The notes under the pieces are model-generated. The model was not told the origin of the DNA, ran no database searches, and saw only the letters and a program-made list of their open reading frames with translations. A program made the translations under genes and the position numbers. Positions 1 to 10,860 of a DNA stretch of 47,073 nt are shown piece by piece. The stretch's first letter is position 1, and each line of letters opens with the position of its first letter. The stretch is from positions 1 through 47,073 of the forward strand of contig JADGJC010000307.1 of NCBI GenBank assembly GCA_027596075.1, written 5' to 3'. Source of the DNA: Rhizophlyctis rosea (Eukaryota > Chytridiomycota > Chytridiomycetes > Rhizophlyctidales > Rhizophlyctidaceae).

Positions 1-70
1 CTCTTTCCCTTAGCGAGCCGGTTCTTTTCATTCGAGGGCCTTTGCCATCAACCTCCGGGAGGCCGCATAA

Positions 71-101
<31 letters not shown>

Positions 102-897
102 AAAAAAAAACTAAAAAAAAAACTTGCTTGTTCCACTTCACAAACACTTACACCATTCCCGTCCGCCTCCGCCTCCATAATTTGCACCTCATGTATACTC
201 AAATTCTCGCTCCCTGATACATGTCCCTTCTCCATCATGTCCCTGTCCGCCTCACTTGCAGCCATCGACCTTGTTTCAAGGTCCACTTCCTCATCCCTCG
301 AATCCGCTCCTGTTCCTGACTCAGCAAGCATATGTCGGGGCAACGTCGAGCAATTATGTTTAGGATTTAGGCGATGGACTAGTAGGTCCAGTATTACACA
401 CAAGCCCATGCCTCCGAAGAAGCAGAGGGTGGTGTAGATGAAGCCGCGTTTCTTGTTTGATAGCTGGGGTGTGAATTGCACGGTGTAAGTTGGCAGTCTG
501 CGTATTCCAGGTCAACACGAACCATATCTCAGTAACTCCGTCCTGATTCTACCCTTCCCCCCCTCGCTCCCAACCGCCCACCCCCCCAACCACCCGCCGC
601 CCCAGTTCTCCCCTCTTGACCCTTCTCACACACACACCCCGTGGCCCCCTGTCCTTCACACAGCTTCACAAAACTCACAGCCTGAGTGAAAGCATCATGC
701 GACTCGACAAATATTTCCACGAAGGAGACGTATATCATGACACCAGCCGATACAGCGAGGGATAGGGATAGGTATAGGGGATTCGCTTTGTTTACAATGA
801 AGGGTAGGAGGGATCCTATTGCCGTTGCGAGACCTGCGCCGATGGAAAGACCAAAGGCTAGGCCGACGTTTGGGTTTTGAAGTTCAGCGTCGGCCAT
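1..897 (-). CDS. ZIP-family zinc/iron transporter (3' end cut by window edge)
   Basis: Predicted multi-pass metal-ion transporter of the ZIP family (ZupT/ZRT3-like branch), moving zinc or related divalent ions across a membrane. The start is the ATG at 897. Exon 1 (679-897) encodes a first membrane helix rich in G/A/I/L, then a second helix ending in VSFVEIFVES, the usual ZIP helix II pattern. Intron 1 (464-678, GTGAGT...CAG) is phase 0. Exon 2 (152-463) encodes a third helix (TLCFFGGMGLCVILDLLVH) and then an acidic loop of about 70 residues, which fits the variable cytosolic loop of ZIPs. A second intron is proposed at 54-151 (donor GTAAGTG), again phase 0, and it contains the long C/A tract. 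Exon 3 then reads RMKRTG and leaves the window. The histidine-rich helices IV and V are outside the window, so metal specificity cannot be judged. Family call good; the last exon is less sure. Confidence 0.75.
71..122. repeat. Homopolymer tract C21-A19-CT-A10
   Basis: Twenty-one C (71-91), nineteen A (92-110), CT, then ten A (113-122). Read on the minus strand it is a T/G tract that would lie in the second intron of the zinc-transporter gene, just upstream of the proposed acceptor. It would act as an extreme polypyrimidine tract, or its length may be a sequencing artefact. Confidence 0.9.
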
Positions 898-3800
898 TTG
901 GTGGTGGGGTGTTTGAGAGGAGTAAAGTGTTTGCTTTGCTGCTATCGTTCAGACCCCTATGGATGTAAAGGGCGAGGATGCGTGCAGTGGGTTCTTGGGG
1001 TGCAGTTCTGATAGGGGTTTGAGGTTGAAGAGTTAGAAGACGGAAGAGGGTCCTCCTATTATCCCGACTCCTGGCTCCTGCTGCACAAATGAAATCGGCG
1101 ATGTGGAAGGACAGATGTTACACTGATTGCACAAGCGTGTTTTGTGTTTTTGGCTTTCTGGGTTGTGTGCAATTTGAGGCGCAAGTGGCTGGAGATGAAC
1201 CTCCGATCCTCCGAATGACTCATGATAACACACACGCTGTCACAGCCACGGGTCCTGAAGTTCCCAGACCCAAAACCCCGCTCAAAACGAACTTGAGTAG
1301 TTCCCTGAACAGGTGGATGGATGATTCGATTTGCAGCGACCAAATTGAACGGACAGCAAGCACCAGGTGGTATGTACTTGAGGTTTGGGTATATATGGAA
1401 TATTTCCCTATAAACGCCTGCCCTTGAAGGAGTCAGTGATCCTGATGAGCTGCGTTCAGAGTTCAGTGCCATCGAATTGTGAAAGTATTCCATCCAGGCC
1501 ATTTTCTTTAGTAGTAACTTTCCTTTCCGTTCACAGAATATTGCCAAGCTGGCCTTTTTTGGCGTATTGGTCCCACTTTCTAGCAGAACGGTGCAATTTC
1601 CTGCCTGCAAACACTACAGGTGCACTTCAGCGCGATACATTGGTAACCTTCAAAAAATCTGCCATTTGGCATTTCACATGAGCGCCTTTCTTTCAGAACT
1701 CAATGTTGCGCATTTACATTATTCAATGTCTGCAAGAAGTGTGATTGAATTGGATGAACCTCAGCATGTGCCTGACGGAGTTGCTTTCTGGGATGGATGG
1801 TATGTTGGTGGCTGATTCCTTTTTGACCGAATTACAAAGTATCTTCTCAAACCAATGGGAAGGAAAAAATGACACTGAACAACCTTCGGACATAAGTGGA
1901 CGACTTACTAAAAACGACAATGCCGACCGAAAGGAAGTTGGAGAGATCATATATAAATAAAAGGTATGGAATGCGGCACTGAGACGCGGTTGCTGTCCTC
2001 GATATGAAGATGGCTAAAGTTTGTAGTAGTACTGTCATAACGGTGGATTATACTGTACACCAGGTTCAGAGCGATGCCCCTTTTTGTCTTCCACTGTTTC
2101 ATGTTGAGTGGCGGCGCGCAAACCTTACAGGAAACGAAATGTACGATACGCATCCGTGAATGGTTGTGCATGTCACACTTCGTAGGACAATCATTTCGTT
2201 GATGCCGCGATGGATCAACAGCAATAGAATGTTAGTGAAGAAGGTGAGATTTGAAAATGTTGTTGCCTGTTGTTTACTGCAGCAGCATCAAACCCTACTT
2301 TTGGGTCATAACAGTAAGCCGTAGTCTTTTTGGAGACGTTGGGCAGATGCACTGTAAAATCAAAATCCGATGTATGCGGTCCAAGTCCCGCGACGTCGCA
2401 TTGCAATGCGGTGGGCATGATGGCATTCATAAGCAGCAACTTGAAGGTGCCACTGATGAAGGTGGGTGCCATGTCGGACCGTTTCATCATCCAAAACTGA
2501 CAACCCCTTGACAGACATGGCGAGGTGTCGTTTGAACAAGCCCGATCTGACTTGCCTGCTAGCATTCTCTGTCGAAATGAAGTCGTGAACTAGCTTTTTT
2601 TAGACCCTCCATCTCTACTAGACTGATGACTGATTGCGTCATTCCGGCAAATAGCAGGCACCAAAAACAAAGAAACAAGGAGCGGTCTCCAGACTGACCA
2701 CATTGAAATGTGCGTCAGCACCCCAAGGTCGATTGCCAATGTTTTGCTGTTCTCTGTTGCTTGCTTTTTCGAAGAGGCTGGAAAGTTTTGAAACGGCGCG
2801 GAAATGCAAAAAGTACGATGTATGAAGGAGCTTTGATGGACAAGAGGATGCAAATAGCGATCCGACTGGGCACAGACAGGTATCGTCTCTAACGTGGGTG
2901 CTCCACTTCCTGAAACAAAGGACTTGGGTTGACAATATGAGGAAAAAGTGAAACCTTGCAGGAATGCATTACAGTGCATCGACGCACAGCAGTTCACTGT
3001 GATGATGCTGAACCATGACTAATCTCTTAGAATTGCTTGCTTTGATACACGAAAAGTTTTGAAGCACATCAAGCATTACCTGGCAGCAATCCTTAGAAAT
3101 GTGTCTTGGGGGCCTTGAGAATAAGAGCGGCTCCAGGGATCGTTAGGGCCTACGATTAGTTATGATTTGGCTTACGGTGTTGAATCGATGATCAGCGCAA
3201 TAAACCATCACCCCTTTACCTGTGACATAGAAGAAGTCATTCCAACAAGCGCGCGCATCATTAGTGTAAAGAACCGAATTCTTACTTCCAATCTGCAATG
3301 GCCCAGGACATCAAGTCCCTTTTCGGTCCGTTTCTCTCAATTTTTTGTAGTACTGTAGGATCTTTCCATTATATCATTGGGTGGCATGCGTTAGCTTTTG
3401 AAACCATTGATCTATACGGGAGCTAACTTGGCACATTCATAATGTCCATAGTAAGGGTAATGTTTCATGTTTTGTCCACATGTCTGCAAGGTGTTTTGGA
3501 TGTCCTTCATCTGTTATATGAATGCATGGGGAAGGCAGTGAGCGCAACAAGGTGTGGGTGTGCTAGAAGAAGGATTAGGCGTGATTATTCGACGAGAGCT
3601 ACAATACAATGTCAAATAAGATCGAGTATGCAGGAGCAATATTCAGGTTTTCAAAGCATGTTCAATGTGGAGTGGGAAGACATGCGCAGGTGGCTTGTAC
3701 GCTCTCAAGGTTCTCCAAGATCATTTTGAAATCGAATTGGAGTCCCACAACGGAATGGCACCGTGCCCAGTGGCTCCCAACCAGTCTGGCCGGATGCCAA

Positions 3801-4136
3801 TTTTTGCCCTAAGTGGTCTTTCCCAGATGACAGTCAAGTATCTTCCGGAACCCTCCGGCCTCCCGCCGAGGTTATTCCCTTCAGCTTCAGCTTCCTCCGG
3901 GGCTCCGCAGTACGTCATTTCCCACCAGGAAAGCCTTCCGCCTCTAAAGCAGGAAGGTCATCACATCCCCTCAAGAAAGGGATCATATAAAGACGGTGTC
4001 GGCGAATCATCCCCTCAGTCCTCAACACTACCATCCTCCCAACACATCGAACCTTAAATGACAACTCCAAAACCACCGGTCTACATCCACAACACTTCCA
4101 TTCTCTTGCACAACACATTCTCCGGTTCCAAAACCG
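898..4136. other. Gene-poor intergenic region, 3.2 kb
   Basis: No gene could be supported on either strand. Open frames of up to about 180 codons exist (for example 1059-1610 minus), but none shows domain motifs, biased composition or consistent splice structure. A strong TATA-like string (TATATAAATAAAA) lies at about 1950-1962 on the plus strand and is followed only by a frame of about 50 codons starting near 2004. The last 300 bases become pyrimidine-rich and serve the downstream dehydrogenase gene. Confidence 0.5.
3986..3992 (+). promoter_or_regulatory. TATA box of the dehydrogenase gene
   Basis: TATAAAG lies 151 bases before the ATG at 4137, followed by a C/T-rich leader. Position and orientation fit a core promoter. 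Confidence 0.45.
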
Positions 4137-5092
4137 ATGTCCAACTCAACCGAAAATGTCTGGCTCATCACCGGCACCTCCTCCGGTTTCGGCCGCGAAC
4201 TGACGCTTCAAGCCCTTTCCAAAGGGCAGAAGGTCATCGCTACCGCCCGCGACATCTCCCGACTATCGAATCTTGTCGCGAAAGGCGCGCATGCACTGAC
4301 ATTGGACGTCACAAGCTCCCCCGAGGCGATCCAAAAGGTCATTGATGAGGCTATTGGCGTTTATGGACGGATTGATATCTTGGTGAACAATGCTGGGTAC
4401 TTGATTGCGGGCGCCGTTGAAGAATCGAGGTGTGTTTTGAGGTGCTTGTGATACTCGTCATCATGTTTGGTGAGACACCAGAATACTGACATCCCACCTT
4501 ACTTCTTAGCCACGAAGAAACCCTTCGCCTCTGGTCTACAAACGTCTTCGGCGCCCTCAACGTCACCAACGCTCTCCTCCCCCACCTCCGCTCCCGCCGC
4601 ACCGGAACAATAGCCACCATCGGCTCCATCGGAGGCTACACCGGCACCGCCGGTGGCGGTCCATACTGCGTCACCAAATGGGCCCTCGCAGGATACTCTG
4701 AAACCCTTCACGCCGAACTGAAGCCCCTCGGCATCAAGGTCATCTGTATCGAGCCCGGTTACTTTCGGACGGAGTTGCTTAAACCTGGGAACCGTCAATA
4801 TACTGCGAAGAGGATTAGTGATTATGATGCTACTGCGGGGGCTGTGAGGGATTTATTGAATCAGGTGGATGGGAATCAGCTCGGTGATCCTGTGAAGGGG
4901 TGTAAGGTTATTGTGGATCTTTTGACCGGGACTGGTGTGGCGGAGGGGAGGGAGTTGCCGATGAGGATTACTTTGGGGAGCGATAGTTTTGCGTATGTTA
5001 GGGCTCAGGCGGAAAGGAATTTGAAGATGTTGGAGGTGTGGGGGGATGTTATTGGGAGTACGGATCATGATGATGTTAAGGCGCAGGCGTAG
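4137..5092 (+). CDS. Short-chain dehydrogenase/reductase (SDR)
   Basis: NAD(P)-dependent oxidoreductase of the classical SDR family, 291 residues, predicted soluble; the substrate cannot be told. Exon 1 is 4137-4429 and exon 2 is 4510-5092, with a phase-2 intron of 80 bases (GTGTGT...TTAG). The cofactor motif TGTSSGFG is at residues 12-19, NNAG at 84-87, and the catalytic set is Ser137, Tyr150 and Lys154 (YCVTK), with the standard 13-residue Ser-Tyr spacing. Then comes the conserved PGYFRTEL segment after strand 6. Length is normal for the family and nothing is missing. The start is the first ATG and leaves the Rossmann glycine motif at the usual distance from the N-terminus. The C-terminal third switches to G-rich codons, seen in several genes here. 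Confidence 0.93.
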
Positions 5093-5650
5093 AGAAGGGG
5101 GGAGGAGAGGGCATCATGAGTGTTTGGGTAGTGCAAACGTCACAATAGTTTGTGCAATGATAGGTCAGTCCGAACGGGAACAGTAAACATGTGCTATGCT
5201 GCCTTGATTCGATGGGATGCAATGTATGAATGGTCCGGAAGGTTCAATCTCAAGCCGTATTCGCAGCTTCCTGCCCCTGCTATTGGCGGAAGGAGCATCA
5301 GGAAATTGAGACCTCGCAATTCAAAAGGCCAATTTTGACGAACCTTTGAGCGTACCAAAACTCAAAGGATGGATGGACTGGCGGGAAAGCGGACTGCAAT
5401 ATCGTTTCCGGAGGTTCTGATCTACAATTGGGGCATCGATCAGAAGACCCTGGTATCGTTCGTCAATATGCGACGAACATCATACGGGATTGGTACAAAG
5501 GCGTGATCGTGTCGCTGGTTGAAAACCCTCCAAGGGCGAACACGCTTTCCTGCCTCCTCATTCGGAACCTTCGATAATCTTGTCTTCAGATTCCGTCTCC
5601 TCCAACCTTCTTCCTTCATTATCTCGGTTTGCGTTAGTGACATTGCAGCC
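5093..5650. other. Intergenic, dehydrogenase to PMP3
   Basis: About 560 bases with no supported gene. It must hold the 3' end of the dehydrogenase transcript and the promoter of the PMP3-type gene; no clear TATA box or terminator hairpin was seen. Confidence 0.4.
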
Positions 5651-6079
5651 ATGTATCACCACAGCGACGCCTCGAGGACTGAATACCGCCACTCCATCAA
5701 TACTGGTGACCCTCATACCACTGCTACAACAAACGCTCCCGATATTCTTGATTATATTGTCTCGTTCATCTTTCCGCCTCTGGTTAGTATAGTGAGGTTG
5801 CTTTGAAGCGTCACTGTCTCGATGGCGGGACTGATAGTGTGCCGGTCAAATGCATCTAGGGCGTGTTTCTCAAAACAGGTTGTAGTTCGCACTTCTTCAT
5901 CAATATCATTTTGACTGTTATTGGATGGTTGCCAGGTATGGAAATTTGGTCGTTGCACTTTCTGTTTGGAAGGAGAATCTCGCCAGATCCAAACGACGTA
6001 TTGCTTTTTCATCTCAATAGGCGTCATACATGCGTGGTGGATCATCAATAACTCAACAGTGGTCCGTTACAGTGCCTGA
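5651..6079 (+). CDS. PMP3: PMP3/UPF0057-family plasma-membrane proteolipid
   Basis: Small hydrophobic protein of the Pmp3/RCI2 (UPF0057) family, which sits in the plasma membrane and affects membrane potential and salt tolerance in yeast and plants. Three exons: 5651-5782, 5860-5935 and 6021-6079, with phase-0 and phase-1 introns of 77 and 85 bases, giving 88 residues. After a 30-residue polar N-terminus comes DILDYIVSFIFPPLGVFLK, then TGC, then helix 2 (FFINIILTVIGWLPG), then VIHAWWII. These are the family hallmarks: PP in helix 1, the FLKxGC turn, and PGxIHAxxxI in helix 2. The family is usually about 55 residues, so the polar N-terminal extension is longer than typical; a later start cannot be excluded but no other in-frame ATG exists in exon 1. 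All three exons are too short to stand out alone, and the call rests on the spliced product. Confidence 0.9.
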
Positions 6080-6411
6080 TGGGAAATGGACATTTTTCGA
6101 GAATACACACATGCCATTTTGACGGCTGCATCCGCGCACTGTTTGTGTAACAATAGTACTCCTTTCTCCATTTCGTATAGTCATGCGTTCTTCAATACGC
6201 CATCAACTGAGTCTTTCATCCTCACATAATGATCAACATGGCATATTCTTCGTTGACCATATGAATCCAATATAACACACAAAAGACAAACACCATCCTC
6301 CCGTAAGTCACCTATTTACATATGAAAATGCCACAATATAGTCTACAGCACTGACTGTCAAAATGTCAAGTTCTAAACTTCGAACTCCCCCCCCCGGGCC
6401 CCCCTCCTCCG
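6080..6411. other. Convergent intergenic spacer
   Basis: Spacer between the 3' ends of the PMP3-type gene (+) and the multi-pass membrane-protein gene (-). Contains a G/C homopolymer patch near 6387-6405. No gene or clear terminator structure seen. Confidence 0.4.
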
Positions 6412-9400
6412 TCATCCATGCATGGTATCATTCAAATGCGCTAAAGGCGTATCACCCGCGCACATCTGCTTCGCCATGGCATTGAGAAACTTGCAGCTGC
6501 AAGTGTCGAATGGGTCATCGCAGAGTCCTCCGCGAGGTAGGCGGGCCATGAAGTAGATTTGGGCGGAAAGGCCCATGGTGAACATCGCGTATACTGGTTT
6601 ACGGAAAGCGAAAACATAAGCATATGGCTTGAAGATCCATTTGAGGAGCTAATGCCAGCAAAACCCGCCCAAACCCCACCCAGAAACGACACACTCAATC
6701 AACCTTGAAACCCAAAAAATCTAATTCCGACACCCCACATCTCCCTCCACGTCCTCTGGAACGGCAACTTGCTCGCCCACCGGGAGTTGAACCACAAGCC
6801 AAGCAAATCGAAGAAAGCGTTGACGCCGAGCTGGATGAAGACTGTTGCGACGGCGTGTGAGACGCCGAAGCTCTCGTCTTCGGGCATGGTCATTGAGAAG
6901 AGGTCACTGGTGGTGGGCGTTAGTAAGGAGAGGGGATGGAGGGGGAACGGGGGATTGGACGTACCCGTAGCGGTAGAATAGGTAGGCCAAGGTTGATGCG
7001 AAGAGGACTGCGGCGTTCTCTTGAACTACTTCTGTCTGTTGGGGGAACATGGGTGGCGATGAAGGATAACGTCAGAATGAAGGCATGCGGTTTGGAGGAA
7101 AGAGAGTCATCTTCGGTCCCCAATCCGACTCGGGAAGTGGGAAGTATGTATTGCGTTCACCCAAAGAAGCGCTGCTGCTGAAAAGATAACTAACCTGAAT
7201 GTCAATGGCCATCATATACTTCTCAATTTCCAGCTCCGTCGCCGGGTCGACGCCCAATCTTCCTCCAACACGGAATGGCCACAACTTGTCGACGATGAAA
7301 CGTCGAAAGTGGTATTCGTACGAGGCTAGGGAGCGGATTACGAAACGTACTATTTTGAGGAGATTTGATGATAGAATGAGGAGGGGGAAGAATGTCGGTT
7401 GGCTTTTTGTTGCGCTTCTGTTGTATGGAGAGGAGTGGTGGGGTTGGTGTGGGATCTAAACTTACATGCACCAAAGACAAAAACAGCAACGAAGAGGGAT
7501 TCGAAGCTTTCTAGTCCAGCGACGATGGAGACTTGCATGACGGTTATGTGGGCTTGTGCTGGAGTGAAGTTATGAAAATCGGTTACATGAATTCACATGG
7601 AACCACCCCCCCGAAGTTCCAGCCTGACATTGTCTTCTTCCCCACCGCTTACCATGTGCTAACGATAGTGTGTCGATGGCATTCAAATCTGAGCTAGCTT
7701 TGGCAATCAGGAGACGGCGTGTAGCAAATTTGACGAAGAGTTCTGGATTTTGTGGGTTTGCGGTGGAATTGCTTCATGTTAGCCATAAACCATTGCTCTA
7801 TGCCAACGCAACTACCAAACAACAACACAGAGAAATGTCACTCACCCCAATAAACTGGATGTACAGTAAACCTCCAATACATCTTATATCCGTCAGGGAT
7901 CCAACTGAATATTGGCATGATCCCTAGTCATCATACCGACAAAGGGAACATCAGTATGAAACATGAAACGATGCGAGCTGTAAATACACTCCTCCCGTCT
8001 TGTCGAATCATACTCACATAGCCCATAGAAGACCGCCGCAACACTGACGAAGCACTCGATGATCCCAAACTCGATGGCGTCAAAGAGGCGCTCGAGACGG
8101 GGGACGGTGCCCCGGCGGCCGTAGTATCCAGAGAGGAATGTGCAAGAGATGTAGGAAAGGAGAATGATAACTACGTCGATGTAGTAGAACCAGAAGGGCC
8201 AACCTGTAAAGATAGAAAGTTTGGTTAAGAAAAGATGAGATTGGGGGGCAAGAACTCACCTGAATACCACAACCCCCACAAACTCCCCGCCGCAAACACA
8301 CAACTCAACGGCGCCGCCCAAATCAACCCCGTCTTCCTAAACGCCTTCCAACTATGAATAGCCATAAACTGCACCGCGTTGAATATCGGCAACGCCCCCG
8401 TAAACATGATCGTACAAATAACCGTAAATGCCGTCGGGGACATCATGGTATCTTTTTGCAAGGCTCCTCCGGGTACTGTTTGGTCGGCTTTCCATTTTAC
8501 GAGGTCGTCGCCCCAGCGCCAGCCGAGGAGGGAGAGACCGTAAACTAGGGCGTTGCAGGGGAGGCCTATGATGATGCTTATCAGGAAGGATTGGGCGTAG
8601 TTTTTGAGGATTGTGGGGAGGGAGGGGGCGTCGGTTGGGAGGGTTGGGAGGCCGGGGTGCCAGGAGGCGCGTCGGGATGCGGTTGAGGAGAATATGCGGC
8701 GGGTTGGGGGTTGGTCTTTTGTGGAGAGTGCGGGCTGTTGAGAAGGGTTGTGTGATGGTTGGTGGGGACGGAGGGAGGAACGACGACGGGTGTAGTTAGA
8801 TTTTTTGATGAGTGACGCAGAGGGAGATGTGGGTGGGGATGGTGTTGCTGCGCCCGTTTCTAGGGTTCCATTGGAGTCTAGGGTTTTGGGATCTCTCTGT
8901 CCTGCCATCTCTGCGGTTCTGATGATCTTTGCAAGAGGTAATGGTGATTGTGGTGCGAATGTTTTTGGAGGTGGGACGGGAGAGCTCGGTTCGGGAAGTT
9001 GCTCACTTGAATTGGATATGATTTTGCTTAGACGGTGTTGGTATGCGACGTCGGGATGAGGTTGGCGGTTGAGCAAGCCCGTTTGACTGTTTGCGGAGGG
9101 TATGGTTGCGAGAATAGGCTGATTGTTGTATTCATGCTGGTGATTTAGGTCTTCCTTCATCTCCATGCCGGCTTGATTTGCTTCGCTGTCAGTTGCCAAG
9201 CTTGGCTCCTGGTTTCCGTTCTAATTTAATCCTCTAGAAGATCAGTAAAAAAGTAAAGTGGCCGAGAGAGACGTTGGAAGGTTTACCTCAGAATCAACTT
9301 GTTGATCAATTCCTGGCACAGGTTCCGATAACCATGCTGACAGTGCTTGGATGGAGTTATACAAGGACACCTATGCAAAGAAAACCTTAGTGTAAGAGTC

Positions 9401-9886
9401 GTCACTTCCAACCGTTCAAGCGTCAACCGAACAGAACCCAATCCATTTTGAGCACACCTTACTCCTAGCACCTCTCAGGTTCTGACTTCCCGATATCGGC
9501 GTATTCCGATCCATCGATCTGTACACATTGTGACGGCGAGACAACGAAAAGAATGAAGCCTGCCGACGGAAATGAGATTATTTTTTGACCAGTCTTTCGC
9601 ATGCATTCAATATGCGCACAAAAGAGTGAAACCTGGCATCGGTTCAACTTACAGCGGAAGCTTGTAGACTTGACCTCCTGCCATTTCCATTTGTCCGTTC
9701 ATGAACGCCCGAATGTGTGGACTGGGCATCAGTGATGGAGTCCTGTGTCAGAAGGTCTCCCGACTGTGTACTCCCGTCTTCGTTGATAGCGCCGTCAGAT
9801 TGCGAGCTGTCGGTGTCGGAAGCATCTTCAATATGGATTGTTGGTTGAGTGTCAAGGGGAAAGGCATCCTGTGGCGGGGATGTCAT
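6412..9886 (-). CDS. Unrecognised multi-pass membrane protein, 12 exons
   Basis: Predicted integral membrane protein of about 830 residues; I do not recognise the family. Exons (descending): 9653-9886, 9458-9559, 9287-9370, 8260-9220, 8018-8203, 7846-7923, 7653-7742, 7466-7558, 7195-7349, 6965-7035, 6704-6906, 6412-6648. The first roughly 330 residues are polar, Ser/Pro/Gln-rich and probably disordered (residues such as SQSDGAIN, PSSPVPPPKTF). Then come about eight hydrophobic segments, including SFLISIIIGLPCNALVYGL, VVIILLSYISCTFLSGYYG and FGIIECFVSVAAVFYGL. The C-terminus has a short cysteine group (LCDDPFDTCSCKF). Every intron is GT...AG, and phases agree everywhere except the last junction: exon 11 ends one base out of phase. 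An A6 run at 6714-6719 lies just before that donor; one base fewer would repair the phase. The start is the ATG at 9886. The N-terminal exons are the least certain. Confidence 0.7.
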
Positions 9887-10860
9887 TGTTGGTTGTCGAA
9901 GTTGGTGTGGGCTGTGGATAAAACTTCGGTTACAGGTTGGGCAGGAGATGTTGGTTGGGTTATGTCTCAATCTTTCTGATGGGTTTGGAGACGAACCGCT
10001 GGAAGTGATTTGCGTAATTCAAGGCAACGATGTCATCGATGGATGTTTTGCAATGTCGTTCCAGTCCAGGTCCATCAATGGAGACCAAAAGTCATGAGAA
10101 GGTGCACCATACACTTGGACGACAACATCCACAATCTGAAAGCGCTATGAGGGAAGCTATTAGATGGATCGGTCGAGACTAATCTTATCGAAGAAGGTGG
10201 GAAGGGCCTTTATGTTGTCTGTCAAATGTTTTTATGGTCATTTATCGAGCGAAGTCATTGCAGCACGATCGTTCCAAACGGCCCTTGGTCTGGTTGCTGC
10301 CGTATGACGGCACGAGATCGGATATTTGCTTGCAGGAAGTAAGGGGTTTTCGATTGAACCCCGTTCTCTTCGATCATTTACACCTCCGAGTGGAGCGTCA
10401 TTGAGCGTCGATACACAAAGACAATGCAGAAATCCACCATTGAGTCCGGTGGGGTCTACCAGCAATAGCTAGGTTGTTGCCGGTCCAAGCGGGCCGGCTG
10501 TTATGCAGCGATTCTTTGTCTGCAGTATGTGTCTACCCCATTTGCGTCGTGGGGGAGACATCAGATGTTTTGATGAAGAAAGTGATTGATGTCATTCAGT
10601 TTGAGGGTCAGCCGGAGGTAGGCGGAATGTGTGCTTATGCTACATTATTTACCCTCAGTGCACGTGCAGGTGATTTGAGCACAGATCTTTGCGTCATTGA
10701 CCATTTCCCAAATCTATGAGTGGCGATCGTGAGCAGTCTATGCACAGCCGACAAGGTCGAGGCACTTATATCCTTTGAAAATCGCATATGTACAGTTCCC
10801 TTTTGCGGGTTGACAAGTGTACACCTTATCATTGAGATCCGTCTGCCGACCTTGTCGCGG
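9887..10860. other. Intergenic, about 1 kb
   Basis: Between two minus-strand genes: 3' end of the RGG protein gene and promoter of the membrane-protein gene. Only short overlapping open frames. A small perfect hairpin lies at 10343-10362 (six-base stem GGGGTT/AACCCC, eight-base loop) with no flanking tRNA fold. Confidence 0.45.

Noticed and set aside
1059..1610. 183-codon minus-strand frame in the gene-poor region
   Set aside because: No domain or compositional support and no promoter-like context.
10343..10362. Perfect GGGGTT/AACCCC hairpin
   Set aside because: Loop size and flanks do not fit a tRNA T arm; no partner stems and no T run to suggest a terminator.
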